Of a stretch of DNA of 64,000 bases, positions 53,570-63,430 are shown piece by piece; positions within the stretch are counted from its first letter, which is position 1; each line of letters begins with the position of its first letter. The position numbers and the translations under genes are program-made. Below the pieces are notes generated by a model. That model was not told the DNA's origin. It searched no databases and saw only the letters and a program-made list of their open reading frames with translations. The stretch is from Ariolimax columbianus (lineage: Eukaryota > Mollusca > Gastropoda > Stylommatophora > Arionidae), in contig JAVGWX010000011.1 in the NCBI GenBank assembly GCA_036924085.1, positions 38,683,470-38,747,469 of the forward strand. Reading direction: 5' to 3'.

Positions 53570-54030
53570 TTTATGTGGTTGTCCATGTCTCACATCCGTT
53601 TGTTGCCACTGGTAATTTACAACTCCTCAGGATCTGTATTTTTATCATTGTGTTAATGTTTTTGCCACACGTCTTTTATTTTAGTTATCTTCTTCTTCTT
53701 ACTTCTTATTGTTAATCTCCATTGTTGCTTTTAATCGAGTCGAGATATTCAAAACTGGTGACGTTCAGCGTCACTATGATAACTTGATGTCTTCACCTCT
53801 TCATTATCTCGGTCTTGCTGGAGTTTAGGTATACATTTTGTTCCTCATTGTGTCGCTTAACCGACATGTTCATCTGTTGCAGCTCTGAAGCGCTCTTCGA
53901 TAGAACAACTGTATCATCTGCATATCTTAGTTATAGCATTTCATTACCACAGATTGTGGTAATCTATATTTCTTTCGCTCGTTGTTCATCCCAGAAGTGC
54001 ATAAATCACGATTGAATTTGCAGCCTCATT
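53570..54030 (-). mobile_element. RTE-like LINE RT fragment at the satellite edge
   Basis: Minus strand: LRYADDTVVLSKSASELQQM (catalytic box intact), SVKRHNEEQNVYLNSSKTE, SFEYLDSIKSNNGD, then CETWTTT immediately where the 33-bp array begins. Related to 14395-15420 and 40250-41735. Frames change several times. Confidence 0.7.
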
Positions 54031-54179
54031 GTCAGACTAGTCAAAGCGTGTATGTACTCTTTCATTTGTGGGTTATGTGACGCTGTGTTTTATAGTGACT
54101 TTTCCTTCCCCATATAAAACAGCATTAATCGATATGTGCTCCATATGTTATACTATAATTTCTACTGCAGTAAGTAGTA

Positions 54180-54245
54180 CTTAACTTAACGTCCTTATGT
54201 TGGTTGAGAAGACTCTACAGAGTCTCTACACAACCAGTTTCTTGC
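54180..54245 (-). mobile_element. CR1/L2-like LINE 3' tail
   Basis: Minus strand ends GACGTTAAGTTAAGT and carries GACTCTGTAGAGTCTTCTCA, the same terminus as at 438-500. Confidence 0.65.
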
Positions 54246-54360
54246 AGTGTGGTTTAACCGATGTGCGAGTCCATCTTAACAGGCTCAAACACTAGAGCTA
54301 AGTAGACCCGCAGCCGGTTAGGCACCATCTAAAGCTGCTCCCAACAAATCATCGGGGGGA
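54246..54360 (+). mobile_element. SINE-like repeat Z, second copy
   Basis: AACAGGCTCAAACACTAGAG, AGTAGACCCGCAGCCGGTTA and GGCACCATCTAAAGCTGCTC match 41727-41845. Confidence 0.65.
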
Positions 54361-54539
54361 AGGTACAGATAACTTGGATAGATTTTTAACTTGAATTTTG
54401 TCCGTGCAGCGGCCGGCTAGCCTACTCTTTTCCATTTCCAACTGCTAAGAAATTTTTAATGTGCTCTACATTGAACACAGAAGTCCTATCTCACTACCTA
54501 GAGATCATGGAAATTTACCAGTAGACCGACGTGAAAAAA

Positions 54540-55070
54540 TTTATGTCTCCAATTAACGTCTTTATATTGGTTTAGAAAACTCTGCAGTCTGTATACAACC
54601 AGTTTCCTTTACATTTTCTTTAAATAAAACTAGTGCATCTAGTCGTTGCTGTGGCAACGCATTCAAAGCATTCATCACTCTGAATAAAAACGTTTTTCCT
54701 TATACTCAACCTGGACCTGTCTTTAATTAAGTTGTAGATGTGCCCACTTGTTCTTGTAGGTGGTTGTATTTTCAAGAACCTGTTATAATCTAATTTAACC
54801 TTTCCTTGGATTATCTTATAAACCAGTATTATGTCACCTCGAATTCTTCTCTTTTCTAGACAAGATAGGCCGGTTTTTCTGAATATTTTCTCATAATTGT
54901 AATTATGGAATCCCATTATCAGCTTTGTCGCTCTTTTGTGTATCATTTCCCGCATGTTTATTTCCCCTCTACGATAATGACTCCATACCTGTACACATTA
55001 TATCAATCTAGGTATAACTAATGCTTTATACAGTTTTACAATCACTTCTTTGCTCCTTTGTTTATTTTAC
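54540..55070 (-). mobile_element. CR1/L2-like LINE 3' end, second copy
   Basis: Minus strand: HKRATKLIMGFHNYNYEKIF, RKTGLSCLEKRRIRGDIILV (YKIIQGK follows), IRKNVFIQSDECFECVATAT, ending in GACGTTAATTGGAG. It is open for 111 codons and less decayed than the copy at 438-1165. Confidence 0.8.
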
Positions 55071-55311
55071 CATTTTTTCAATTACACACCGCCCTTATTT
55101 CCAAGCTTGATTATCAATATCTAACCAACATAATTCCAAAGTTAAAGGGAGCAATAGCCGAGAAGAAAAGCGATTAATTCTCAAAAACTCAAGAAACGAA
55201 TGAAGCACACAACGGTGGGTGGTTTGGATACTTGAATATGTACTTTGGTATAATGATAAACATACACGCACACACTGTATATACATGCTGACACACACAC
55301 ACACATATACA
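55071..55311. other. No recognised feature
   Basis: Ends in a short CA-rich tract (55260-55310). Confidence 0.4.
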
Positions 55312-55400
55312 GTGGTCTCGAGGTAAGGTGTTCGCCTCCGGTGCTGGAGATCACGGGTTCAAATCACGGTGGAGACCCGACATTTTTCACGTGGATCATC
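55312..55400 (+). mobile_element. tRNA-like SINE head S4
   Basis: CAGTGGTCTCGAGGTAAGGT (box A) and ATCACGGGTTCAAATCACGG (box B) followed by TGGAGACC, which pairs with GGTCTC at the start as an acceptor-stem-like feature. A body of unknown length follows. The head matches the 19-bp array at 7976-8442. Confidence 0.65.
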
Positions 55401-55884
55401 CGGTAAAAATGTTCCCTGATTTTTTGTGTTGTGAGATCAGACATCCGTTTTCAGTGACGCGCACGTAAATAAATCCATTGGCAGTTGAAAATAGAAAAGA
55501 GCAGGCTTACCGGCCTTTTCTGGTGGCAACATTCAGGTTAAAAATCTCTTCAAATTATATGAGGGATTCTCGCCCCATAGAGAATATGTCGTAAAAAGGG
55601 GACTGTGTGGCTGTAACATCAGGTCTTAGTTATGTGGTTAGCAAAGCGACAAAGATGGCGCATCACAGGCTGCTGGTCTGCCTTGGCCTAATTTACGCTT
55701 CCACCCTAACCAGTCCCAAAAATGGCGATCGTATATTCCAGATACTACTCATGCCCGTGGACTACCAACCTGACAGTTGGTAACAGATACTAGGTTTGAC
55801 CTGGCAAGTCACCAGCTGATTTTCGCCTGCCAAAATTCACGAAACAAAGGAGGTCACAACTCCCCACGACGTCTAACGATACAC
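55401..55884. other. Possible SINE body, otherwise unrecognised
   Basis: Continues from the tRNA-like head; the 3' limit cannot be set without a second copy. Confidence 0.3.

Positions 55885-55946
<62 letters not shown>
55885..55946. repeat. (TA)n microsatellite
   Basis: About 30 uninterrupted TA dinucleotides followed by CA-rich DNA. Confidence 0.95.
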
Positions 55947-55953
<7 letters not shown>

Positions 55954-56529
55954 CATATATAAGCATATATGGGCATACACACATACCGGCTGTGAAACAC
56001 ATACGCGCTTACTACATATTGTAATATGCACATCCACTAGATGTATACACACACACACAAACACACAAACACACAAAGCCATGCATAAACGCATACTATT
56101 CATTCGTTGAATAAAAAAACTTGAATAAAATATCACGTGATGCACTTGCAGTGTAAGGTTTCATTAGACATTAGAAATCACGATTTCGACCTAATTTCCT
56201 TTTTAAGTGGATGAGGGCCAGGGGAAGTGGCGAGGTCAGGGGGAGAAGAGAAGCATATAGTTAAACCCAGTGCACTGGATACGCTTTGACGAGCTGTTAA
56301 GTGTGGTTTAACGCTCTTCGAGGGAAATAAAAAGAGACAAAAAAAAAAAAGAAGGAACACGTTTTGTACTGTAACGCTCAATTCAGTATAACAGTGGTTT
56401 CTATCCCATGTCTGAAACGGAATGGTTTATTGACACTGGGAGTTTTACGCGTTCAAGCTAAGTCACGTACGTTATTTAACGTCAAGACCTTTTGAGCTGT
56501 TGGCTGGTGTTATATAACCATTTTTAGAA
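55947..56529. other. No recognised gene
   Basis: CA-rich start, then unique-looking DNA; a purine-rich GGGGAAGTGGCGAGG stretch near 56221. Confidence 0.4.
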
Positions 56530-56995
56530 ACATCTGTTCTGTACAGTAAGTGTTCACCTGAATAGTGTGTTGTACAGTAACTGTTTACATGAATAGTAGT
56601 GCTGTACAGTAAGTGTTTACCTGAATAGTAGTGTTGCACAGTAACTGTTTACATGAGTAGTAGTGTTGTACAGTAAGTGTTCACCTGAATAGTAGTGTTG
56701 TACAGTAACTGTTTACATGAATAGTAGTGTTGTACAGTAACTGTTTACATGAATAGTAGTGCTGTACAGTAAGTGTTTACATGAGTAGCAGTGTTATACA
56801 GTAACTGTTTACATGAATAGTAGTGCTGTACAGTAACTGTTTACATGGGTAGCAGTGTTGTACAGTAACTGTTTACATGGGTAGCAGTGTTGTATAGTAA
56901 GTGTTTACATGAGTAGCAGTGTTATACAGTAACTGTTTACATGAGTAGCAGTGTTATACAGTAACTGTTTACATGAGTAGCAGTGTTATACAACT
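56530..56995. repeat. 32-bp minisatellite, about 14 units
   Basis: Units of TGTTGTACAGTAACTGTTTA plus CATGAATAGTAG, with AAGTGTTTACCTG and GGGTAGCAG variants. It ends directly at a LINE RT fragment (57000). Confidence 0.95.
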
Positions 56996-56999
56996 ATTG

Positions 57000-58025
57000 T
57001 CCCTCAAGATTTCAAAGTTTCGAGCATTGCAACCTTATAGAAGAACAAGGGGCACCGGAGTGACTGCAACAGCTACAGAGGAATGTCGCTTCTGTGTACC
57101 GTTGGGAAGATACTTGCCAAAATTAGTCTGCGCAGACGCTAGGTCTTAGGAGACCAGGTTTCCACAGAATCACAGTGCGGTTGTCGTGGGAATAGGTCTA
57201 CCACAGATATGATTTTCTCATTACGACAGTTGCAAGAGAAATGCAGAGAACAACAGCAACCATTAAATGTTGCCTTCATTGACCTCACGGAGGTGTTTGA
57301 CTTGGTCACTCGTGATGGTTTGTTCAAAGCGATCAGGTGGATTGGTTGCCCACCGATTCTTCTGAGCATTCATTATCAAGCCGTTTCACGCTGGCATGAA
57401 AGGTACCATAAACTTTGACGGAACGTCCTCAAGTGTGGAGTAAAACAAGGCTGTGTACTTGCTCCAGCCCTCTTTGGAATATATGTCTCACTCCTCTTGA
57501 AGCATGCCTTCAGTGATTAGGATGGTGGTATTTTCACTCACTAAAAAGTTGCCAGATAGACATCGACACATGGGAATGTCTTGCGCAAAACAGATCTGAC
57601 TGGAGAAGCGCAGTCAAATCGGGTGTAGCTGCCGGTGAAGATGACCGTGTTGTGAAAGCCCAGAACAGACGAGAGACGCGGAAATCCCGAGCAGCGGGAA
57701 CACCATCCCCTTCTACAAACCTCGTGTGCCCGAAATGTAGCAGATATTTTCGTGCTCGCATTGGCCTGTTCAGCCACATGCGCACCCACACCCAACAGGG
57801 AAATCTGTGACAAGGATGATGTCGGCGGTCCTCATCGACAACGATGGACAGCTATTATTATTATTTTCATTCATTCTCGCACATATGAGGGCCTCTTTAA
57901 TAACCAAAGGCTGACAGACAAGGCCGAAATAAAAAGGGTGTTGATCAGAAATCTGCTCTTTGTGGATGATGCCGCAATTACGACTCACTTAGAGAAAGAA
58001 CTGCAAAGCTGACTATCTGCATTTT
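57000..58025 (+). mobile_element. LINE RT fragment carrying a nested 3' fragment
   Basis: VPQDFKVSSIATL, CNSYRGMSLLCTVGKILAKI, TTDMIFSLRQLQEKCREQQQ, AFIDLTEVFDLVTRDGLFKA (first catalytic Asp kept), VKQGCVLAPALFGIYVSLLL, GGIFTH; then, after the nested insert (57543-57861), HSRTYEGLFNNQRLTDKAEI, RNLLFVDDAAITTHLEKELQ (FVDD catalytic box). Once the insert is removed the order is that of a normal RT palm. Confidence 0.85.
57543..57861 (+). mobile_element. 5'-truncated LINE 3' fragment nested in the RT
   Basis: WRSAVKSGVAAGEDDRVVKA, SRAAGTPSPSTNLVCPKCSR, YFRARIGLFSHMRTHTQQGN stop: a C-terminal CxxC...HxxxH zinc-finger motif, as in 36900-37945. The tail is (TAT)n. Flanked by TATTTTCACTCACT (57529-57542) and TATTTTCATTCATT (57862-57875), an aged 14-bp target duplication with two C/T differences. 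Confidence 0.8.
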
Positions 58026-58029
58026 CTGA

Positions 58030-58275
58030 CGCCTGCTGTGGTGTGGGTTCGACTCCGGACTCCGCCGTCTTTTTCACGTGTACTTGATGCGGAGTCCCCT
58101 GCGTCTCGTAGTCGCCACCTAGTCGTCTTGTCCTTGACTTGCCACTGGGGTCGGGCGGCTCGAGACGAGAGAGTGAGGATAAAAATTAGCTCAGTTAATA
58201 CTTACTAAAAATAACGCTAGCAAAGTAAATTATGCCATCATCGTCTACGATGGACGGCGGCATTTGCTTTTGCCT
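58030..58275 (+). mobile_element. SINE S3, head-truncated copy
   Basis: Starts at GTGGTGTGGGTTCGACTCCG (box B) and matches 29878-30157 to the end CATCGTCTACGATGGACGGC. Box A is missing. Confidence 0.85.
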
Positions 58276-58317
58276 TGCTGTGAGTTTAGATTAATTTTGC
58301 ACGTCACATTTTTTTTT

Positions 58318-58822
58318 TTTGCGCAAATTTTCGCAACTTTATTTTTCTATGGTAGTTGGCTTTCAAATCTTGTAACTCTTCTGTTTGGTTGTCAATGAAT
58401 ATGATTTTGTTGTGTGTAGATACACAATTGAATAAAGAACGTGTGTGTTATTGTTTTTGTTGTGTATTTGTTAGTTTCTGGGATACAAAAAGATGAAGTA
58501 GTTAATTTATGGAAATATCGAAAAAAATTAGGAAAATTAGGTCTAGTCGCACCGATAGAAATCCACGGAAACCACAACAACGTATCGATACTGTGTTTAC
58601 AATATCGACACGACTGTTAATTTTCAATTCAAACGTAGTTCTTTCATCTATACAAACAAAATAAACAGATCTACTCGATAAAGATCTTTCCCAACAACCT
58701 ACTTCACCTTTCGCAAAGTCGGCTTGCTCCAAACGGCGTATAAGAAGAAAAGTTGTTCAAAACCCATTTGTAATTGAACATACGATACTTTTACCAGCAA
58801 AATATCGTGTGTAGATGGATGA
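58318..58822 (+). repeat. Dispersed repeat W, longest copy
   Basis: About 505 bp matching 12757-13062 over its left half and 13488-13835 (inverted) over its right two thirds. It includes TCTACTCGATAAAGATCTTT and CATACGATACTTTTACCAGC. No coding frame; transposon class not determined. Confidence 0.75.
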
Positions 58823-58929
58823 CGTATTCAGCATTTTTTTCGGGTCTCCGTGCAAAACAATTAATTAAAAAAAAATTCCGATTTGTAGGCCAAGTCGGTC
58901 AAAGCTGCCCGGACCAGGGTGTGCTAAAA

Positions 58930-59560
58930 GGTAACAATCAGCAACATGAAAATAAAACGTTATGGTCCAGGGCGCAGACAAGCCACCTGCAATCTCCATG
59001 GCGATATGTATCTTGAAGTCGTAGATCACCTTACGTACTTGGGACCCTCAGTCAATAATAAACTATCCCTGATCTAAGAGATCAATATCAGGATAGGCAG
59101 GGCAGCAACAACAATGAGCAGATTAACAAAGAGGGTCTGGGAGAACAAGAAGCTCACTGTTAAAACAAAAACACTTGTTTACCAGGCCTGTGTCCTGAGC
59201 ACCCTTCCTTATGGCAGTGAGACATGGTCTACCTACATGCGCCAGAAAAGGCGGATAAACAGCTATCACAGGAGGTGCCTGCTCAGAATCCTGGGGGTTG
59301 GGTGGCAAGACAAAATCACCAACACAGCATTGTTAAAGAGAACAGACAGTGTCACAATCTTGTCCATGTTTAATCTTCGAAGGCTTCGATGGCTGGGACA
59401 CACTCGGATGATGGCAGAATGCCAATAGATCAGCTCTATGGGGAATTATAGTTAGGAAAAAGGTCAAGGGGCCGGGCACACACTATGGGGGACGTTTCTC
59501 TGCTCGGATTGGTCTTACGAGTCACATTCGTTATCGTCATGGACTGTAGTTACATCACTT
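58930..59560 (+). mobile_element. RTE-like LINE RT C-terminus
   Basis: LEVVDHLTYLGPSVNNKLSL, INIRIGRAATTMSRLTKRVW, TLVYQACVLSTLPYGSETWS, RRCLLRILGVGWQDKITNTA, LRRLRWLGHTRMMAEC, stop, and in another frame FSARIGLTSHIRYRHGL (terminal finger-like motif). Palm absent. An open 104-codon stretch (59114-59428) is part of it. Confidence 0.85.
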
Positions 59561-59639
59561 ATTTTTAGTGACAATGGTTTTTGTATACGTATACTATTAT
59601 ACTTTTTTGTATACGTATTTTTATAAGACATGGACAGTT

Positions 59640-60275
59640 ATAGGAATGCGTCAGAAGACTCGATGAAACAGCTCTTGACTATGGTATGGAGATAAACGCT
59701 GGAAAGACAAAATTAATGACCAACAACACTACGGTCTTCAACAACAAGATAAAAGCTAACGGTCAGGAACTCGAAGTGGTTGACCGTTTTAAATATCTTG
59801 GGTCGATTGTCAGTGATGAAGGATCACAATGTGAAGTGTTGGCCAGAATAGCGCAGACAATATCGGCGCTTGCGCGGCTTAACAAAATCTGGCAAGATAA
59901 ACGGTTAGCACTATGCACTGAAATAAGATTAATGCGTACACTGGTCTTGTCAATATTCCTCTATGCTTGTGAGACATGGACAGTTACAGCTGACCTTCAA
60001 CGAAGGATACAGGCCTTGGAGATGAGATGTTTCCAAAGACTTTTAAACATCACGTACAAAGATCGAGTTACAAATGAGGAAATACTAGATAGAATTACAA
60101 CAGCAATTGGGCCTCTTGAGGACCTCTTGGCAACTGTCAAAAGAAGGAAACTCGCTTGGTACGGTCACATATCGAAATCAAATGGTCTTGCAAATACAAT
60201 CATGCACGGAAAGGTGCATGGCAGACGACGAAGAGGCCGGCCCAAAAAGAGGTGTGATGACCTGACCTGATCTGA
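59640..60275 (+). mobile_element. RTE-like LINE RT C-terminus, 194 open codons
   Basis: MEINAGKTKLMTNNTTVFNN, VVDRFKYLGSIVSDEGSQCE, RIAQTISALARLNKIWQDKR, LVLSIFLYACETWTVTADLQ, RIQALEMRCFQRLLNITYKD, VKRRKLAWYGHISKSNGLAN, GRRRRGRPKKRCDDLT stop. It starts just after where YADD should be, so no catalytic site. Same family as 44640-45340 but much better preserved. Confidence 0.9.
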
Positions 60276-60427
60276 GTTTTGGACCACGGAAACATCGAAG
60301 GATGGGTCGAGTTACGGGAGAATCCTGCCCCGTGGACAACACCTGCCTTTGGCTAGTTGTAAGTCACTAAATGAACTTCAAACTGAGGGATCAAGATGGA
60401 GGAAAAACCTAAGAAGATGAGGGATAC
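60276..60427. other. No recognised feature
   Basis: Begins TGACCTGATCTGAG, resembling the LINE 3' end seen near 44645. Confidence 0.3.
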
Positions 60428-60999
60428 ATGGATGATGAAATATGCGAATGTTACGCCAGACAAGACCATGACCAACTGATGATCTACCCAAACCTGCCGG
60501 AGACTTACGGTATGGACGACCTACTCAGTGGCATCGAGAGGGCAATCCTTGTGGCTGAATACTGGAAGAATGATGTGGGACGTAGTGCCTGGGACACGGG
60601 ACGTAAGTACAACCATTTAGGTAATGGTGATATACCCCTCCCCAGCGATGATTTCATTGACAATGGTATTTTTGTATAAGGAGATTGCTTGTATCAAAGA
60701 CAACTCAGTTTAATCATGTTTCACGGCATACGTGGCCGGTGACCACGAGCCATTGCCCGAACAGTTTTGATGTGTTCAAATTGTCGGTAGGAGATTCTTT
60801 TTTAATTATTGGAAGTGAAATAAAAGCCTTTTGTGACCATTGCGTGAAGACTGCAGGCTCAATCGACCTTTTTTCCCCAGATCTATCAATGTTCCCAGTA
60901 GACCTCAACAATGAGAATAAACACTGTTGTGATAGTTTGTTTGAGGGGAAGTTTACAGTGGTCCTTTATTCAACCGGGGTACCAGATTGTGGGTCATAG
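60428..60999 (+). other. Two adjacent unrecognised open frames
   Basis: Frame 60428-60679 (83 codons, ICECYARQDHDQLMIYPNLP; ends DNGIFV) and frame 60685-60999 (104 codons, DVFKLSVGDSFLIIGSEIKA; ends TGVPDCGS). Neither matches the LINE families here or any repeat in the window, and composition is not repeat-like. A GTAAGT at 60603-60608 could be a splice donor. They could be exons of a host gene or fragments of an unrecognised element; I cannot assign a function. Confidence 0.25.
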
Positions 61000-61002
61000 T
61001 TG

Positions 61003-61060
61003 GCGCAGTGGTTAGAGTCTGTCCTCCTGAACAATAAACCACTGGATTAACTCAGATTAC
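61003..61060 (+). mobile_element. tRNA-like SINE head fragment
   Basis: GTTGGCGCAGTGGTTAGAGT is a good box A; the expected box B (GGTTCGAATCC) is not recognisable, only GGATTAACTCAG. Confidence 0.35.
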
Positions 61061-61088
61061 ACATGGTCAGATTCTGTTACCCCGAACA

Positions 61089-62160
61089 ATGATCCACTTT
61101 ATCCTTCTCTCTCTACCCCTCTCTCTCTCTTTCCCTTTCTCTCTTTCTCCCCCCCCCCCTCTCCCTCTCTCTCTTTCTTTCTCTCTCCCTCTCTCTTTCT
61201 CATTCTCTCTCTCCTTCTTTCTCTCTCTCCCTCTCTCTGTGACACTCCTTCTCTCCCTCTCTCTCTCTCGCCAACTCTCTCTCCCTCTCTCTCCCTCCAT
61301 TTCTCTCCCCCTATCCCTCTCTCTCTCTTTCTCTCTCTCCCTCTCTCTTTCCCCCTCTCTCTCTGTTCCTCTCTCTCCGTCTCTCCTCTCTCCCTCTCTC
61401 TCTCTCCCTCTCTCTCTTTCTCTCTCTCTCCCTCTCTCGTTCCCCCCTCTCTCTGTTCCTCTCTCCCCGTCTCTCCTCTCCCCCCCTCTCACTCTCTCCT
61501 TCTCTCTCTCATTCTCATTGCCTTTTTCTCTGTCTCTCTTCCCCTCTCTCTCTCCCTCTCTCCCTTTCCCTCTCTCTTTCTCCTTCTCTCTCTTTTTCGC
61601 TCCCTCTTTGCCTCTCTCCCTTTCCCTCCTTCTCTCTCCCTATCTCCCTCTTTCCCTCTCTATCCCTCTCTCTCTCTCCCCCTCTCTCTCCCCCTCTCTC
61701 TCCCTCTCCCTCCATCACTCCCACCATCAATCCCCTTCTCTCTCTCTCTCCCTTCCTCTGTCTCCCTCCTCTACCTCATTGCCTTTTTCTCTGTCTCTCT
61801 TCCCCTCTCTCTCTCCCTTTCCCTCTCTCTTTATCCTTCTCTCTCTTTTTCGCTCCCTCTTTGCCTCTCTCCCTTTCTCTCCTTCTCTCTCCCTTGCTCC
61901 CTCTTTCCCTCTCTATCCCTCTCTCTCCCCCTCTCTCTCTCCCTCTCCCTCCATCACTCCCACTACCAATCCCTCTCTCTCTCTCTCTCCCTCCCTCTGT
62001 CTCCCTCCTCTACCTCCCTCTCTCCCTCTCTCTCCCTCTCCCTCCATCACTCCCACCCCCCTCCATCACTCCCACCATCACTCCCTCTCTCTTCCCCTTC
62101 CCTCTGTCTCCCTCCTCTACCTCCCTCTCTCTCCCTCTCTCTCTCTCTCTCACACACGTT
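61089..62160. repeat. 1.07-kb polypyrimidine CTCTCTCC tract
   Basis: Almost pure C/T on the plus strand with degenerate CTCTCTCCCTCT units; a longer-range repeat holds CCATCACTCCCACCATCA and CTCATTGCCTTTTTCTCTGT more than once. The Leu/Ser/Pro-rich 376-codon frame and the Arg/Glu-rich minus frames are repeat translation. Confidence 0.95.
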
Positions 62161-62449
62161 CTCCACCCCAACAACAATCCCAGGAATCAACCCACGGCCA
62201 TACCGTCGAGCACGGATAATGCAAAGTATGGGGTCCATTATGTCCACCCCAGCTTGGCTGGTCGGGATCCGCCCACGGACAAATCCCATGATAATATGTA
62301 GCTGATATCCACCAAACCAATAACAGGCGTATCTACCGATCAAATGGGCATAGTGGAGCAACTCGAAAAAGTGCCAGAAGATTTATCACAAGGGAAGGCG
62401 ATTAACAGCTTTCTTTTTATTTTCGCTTATCCTGTTATGCCTTTCAGCG
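62161..62449. other. No recognised feature
   Basis: Unique-looking DNA. Confidence 0.35.
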
Positions 62450-62790
62450 TCAGGTTATAAAGATATCTCTAAAACGAACCAGACTATTTGCCTCATGCAC
62501 AGTGGCATTCAGCGCCTCAGATATTTTCGTAAGCCACCTTTTCCATGTTAGGCCTTTGGTCGTGAATTTGTTGCATCTAAATCACATTGCTTGTTTGGGC
62601 GGGCTGTGTGGTGGTAGAATTGTAACGTGGTCAAACCATTTTAGTTGCTGTAGTCCAATAGTGGTGTTGTTCCCACCAGTGGTATCCTGATGTCATCGGT
62701 TCTGATCCTGTCTCTCCTTGTTACACCCAACATTTGTCGTAGACATTTCATTTATGCTGTTACGATGTGTGTTTTTTTAAAATTTGTTTG
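62450..62790 (-). mobile_element. LINE C-terminal fragment
   Basis: Minus strand: MLGVTRRDRIRTDDIRIPLV, YSSLKWFDHVTILPPHSPPK (LKWFGHVxRMPxxSxxK), KRWLTKISEALNATVHEA. Matches the usual run from xWxDRxxN to GRPxKRWxDxI. Decayed, no RT palm. Confidence 0.6.
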
Positions 62791-62929
62791 TGTCCGGTTT
62801 TGACATTGAAAGCACAGTGTCGTGTCGAAAATCGTGTTGTATAAAGCTTTTTTTAGTAGTTATTGTCACGTGTTTGCAATTAAGTATTGGAGTACTTCCG
62901 AAGACGGATATGCCGGTCCTTAAGGTGGA

Positions 62930-63060
62930 AATATCGCAGTCAAGCTGTAATAAAGCGACACAACGCATTCCTTCTTTCGACTTCATCCTGCTACTTGCAA
63001 AGCCATGTTCAGGGATTGGCAGCGGGAGATTGAGAATGGACGCAGAAGAAGTATTGGAGT
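62930..63060 (+). mobile_element. Repeat X, copy 6 (3' end)
   Basis: AAATATCGCAGTCAAGCTGT, CCTGCTACTTGCAAAGCCAT, GGCAGCGGGAGATTGAGAAT, then GGACGCAGAAGAAG. Tail-to-tail with copy 7, about 40 bp away. Confidence 0.8.
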
Positions 63061-63089
63061 TAATTGTCCAATGATCTTGGCTTGGCTTC

Positions 63090-63430
63090 GTTCGTTCTCA
63101 ATCTCCCGCTACCAAACCCTGAAAGGGCTTAAGTAGCAGAACGTAGTCCAGAGAACGGAATGCGTTGTGTTGTAGTTTACAGCTTGACTGCGATATTTGC
63201 ACCTTTCGGTCCAACACATCCGACTTCAGCAAACATTTTTTTAGTACCGGGTTAGCATTCCATCTTCAATCTCTTCTCCTTAGCCAGTCTGCCCTGCTGC
63301 AGCCTGTTATCCGGGATCACCCCGTGGAGGTGTAGAAGGGTTTTGGCAGCTCTGGTTCGCTGGCCCTGACGCTAGCAGTCAGCTATGGGTCGCTGACCAC
63401 TGCAACTCATGCGCTCGTTCAATGATCTGA
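63090..63430 (-). mobile_element. Repeat X, copy 7 (near complete)
   Basis: Minus strand: GCATGAGTTGCAGTGGTCAG, GACTGCTAGCGTCAGGGCCA, CACGGGGTGATCCCGGATAA, GCTAACCCGGTACTAAAAAA, core GCTGAAGTCGGATGTGTTGG, GTCAAGCTGTAAACTACAAC, GGTTTGGTAGCGGGAGATTG. It serves as the reference for the other copies and meets an RT fragment at about 63420. Confidence 0.85.

Noticed and set aside
52280..53615. ORFs of 70-260 codons with SCSNVMFVDAV or HKHNVGTANSV repeats
   Set aside because: Frames through the 33-bp satellite; open on both strands for the same reason.
61067..62301. 376-codon Ser/Leu/Pro-rich ORF and Arg/Glu-rich antisense ORFs
   Set aside because: Translation of a C/T simple repeat; no start context or domain.
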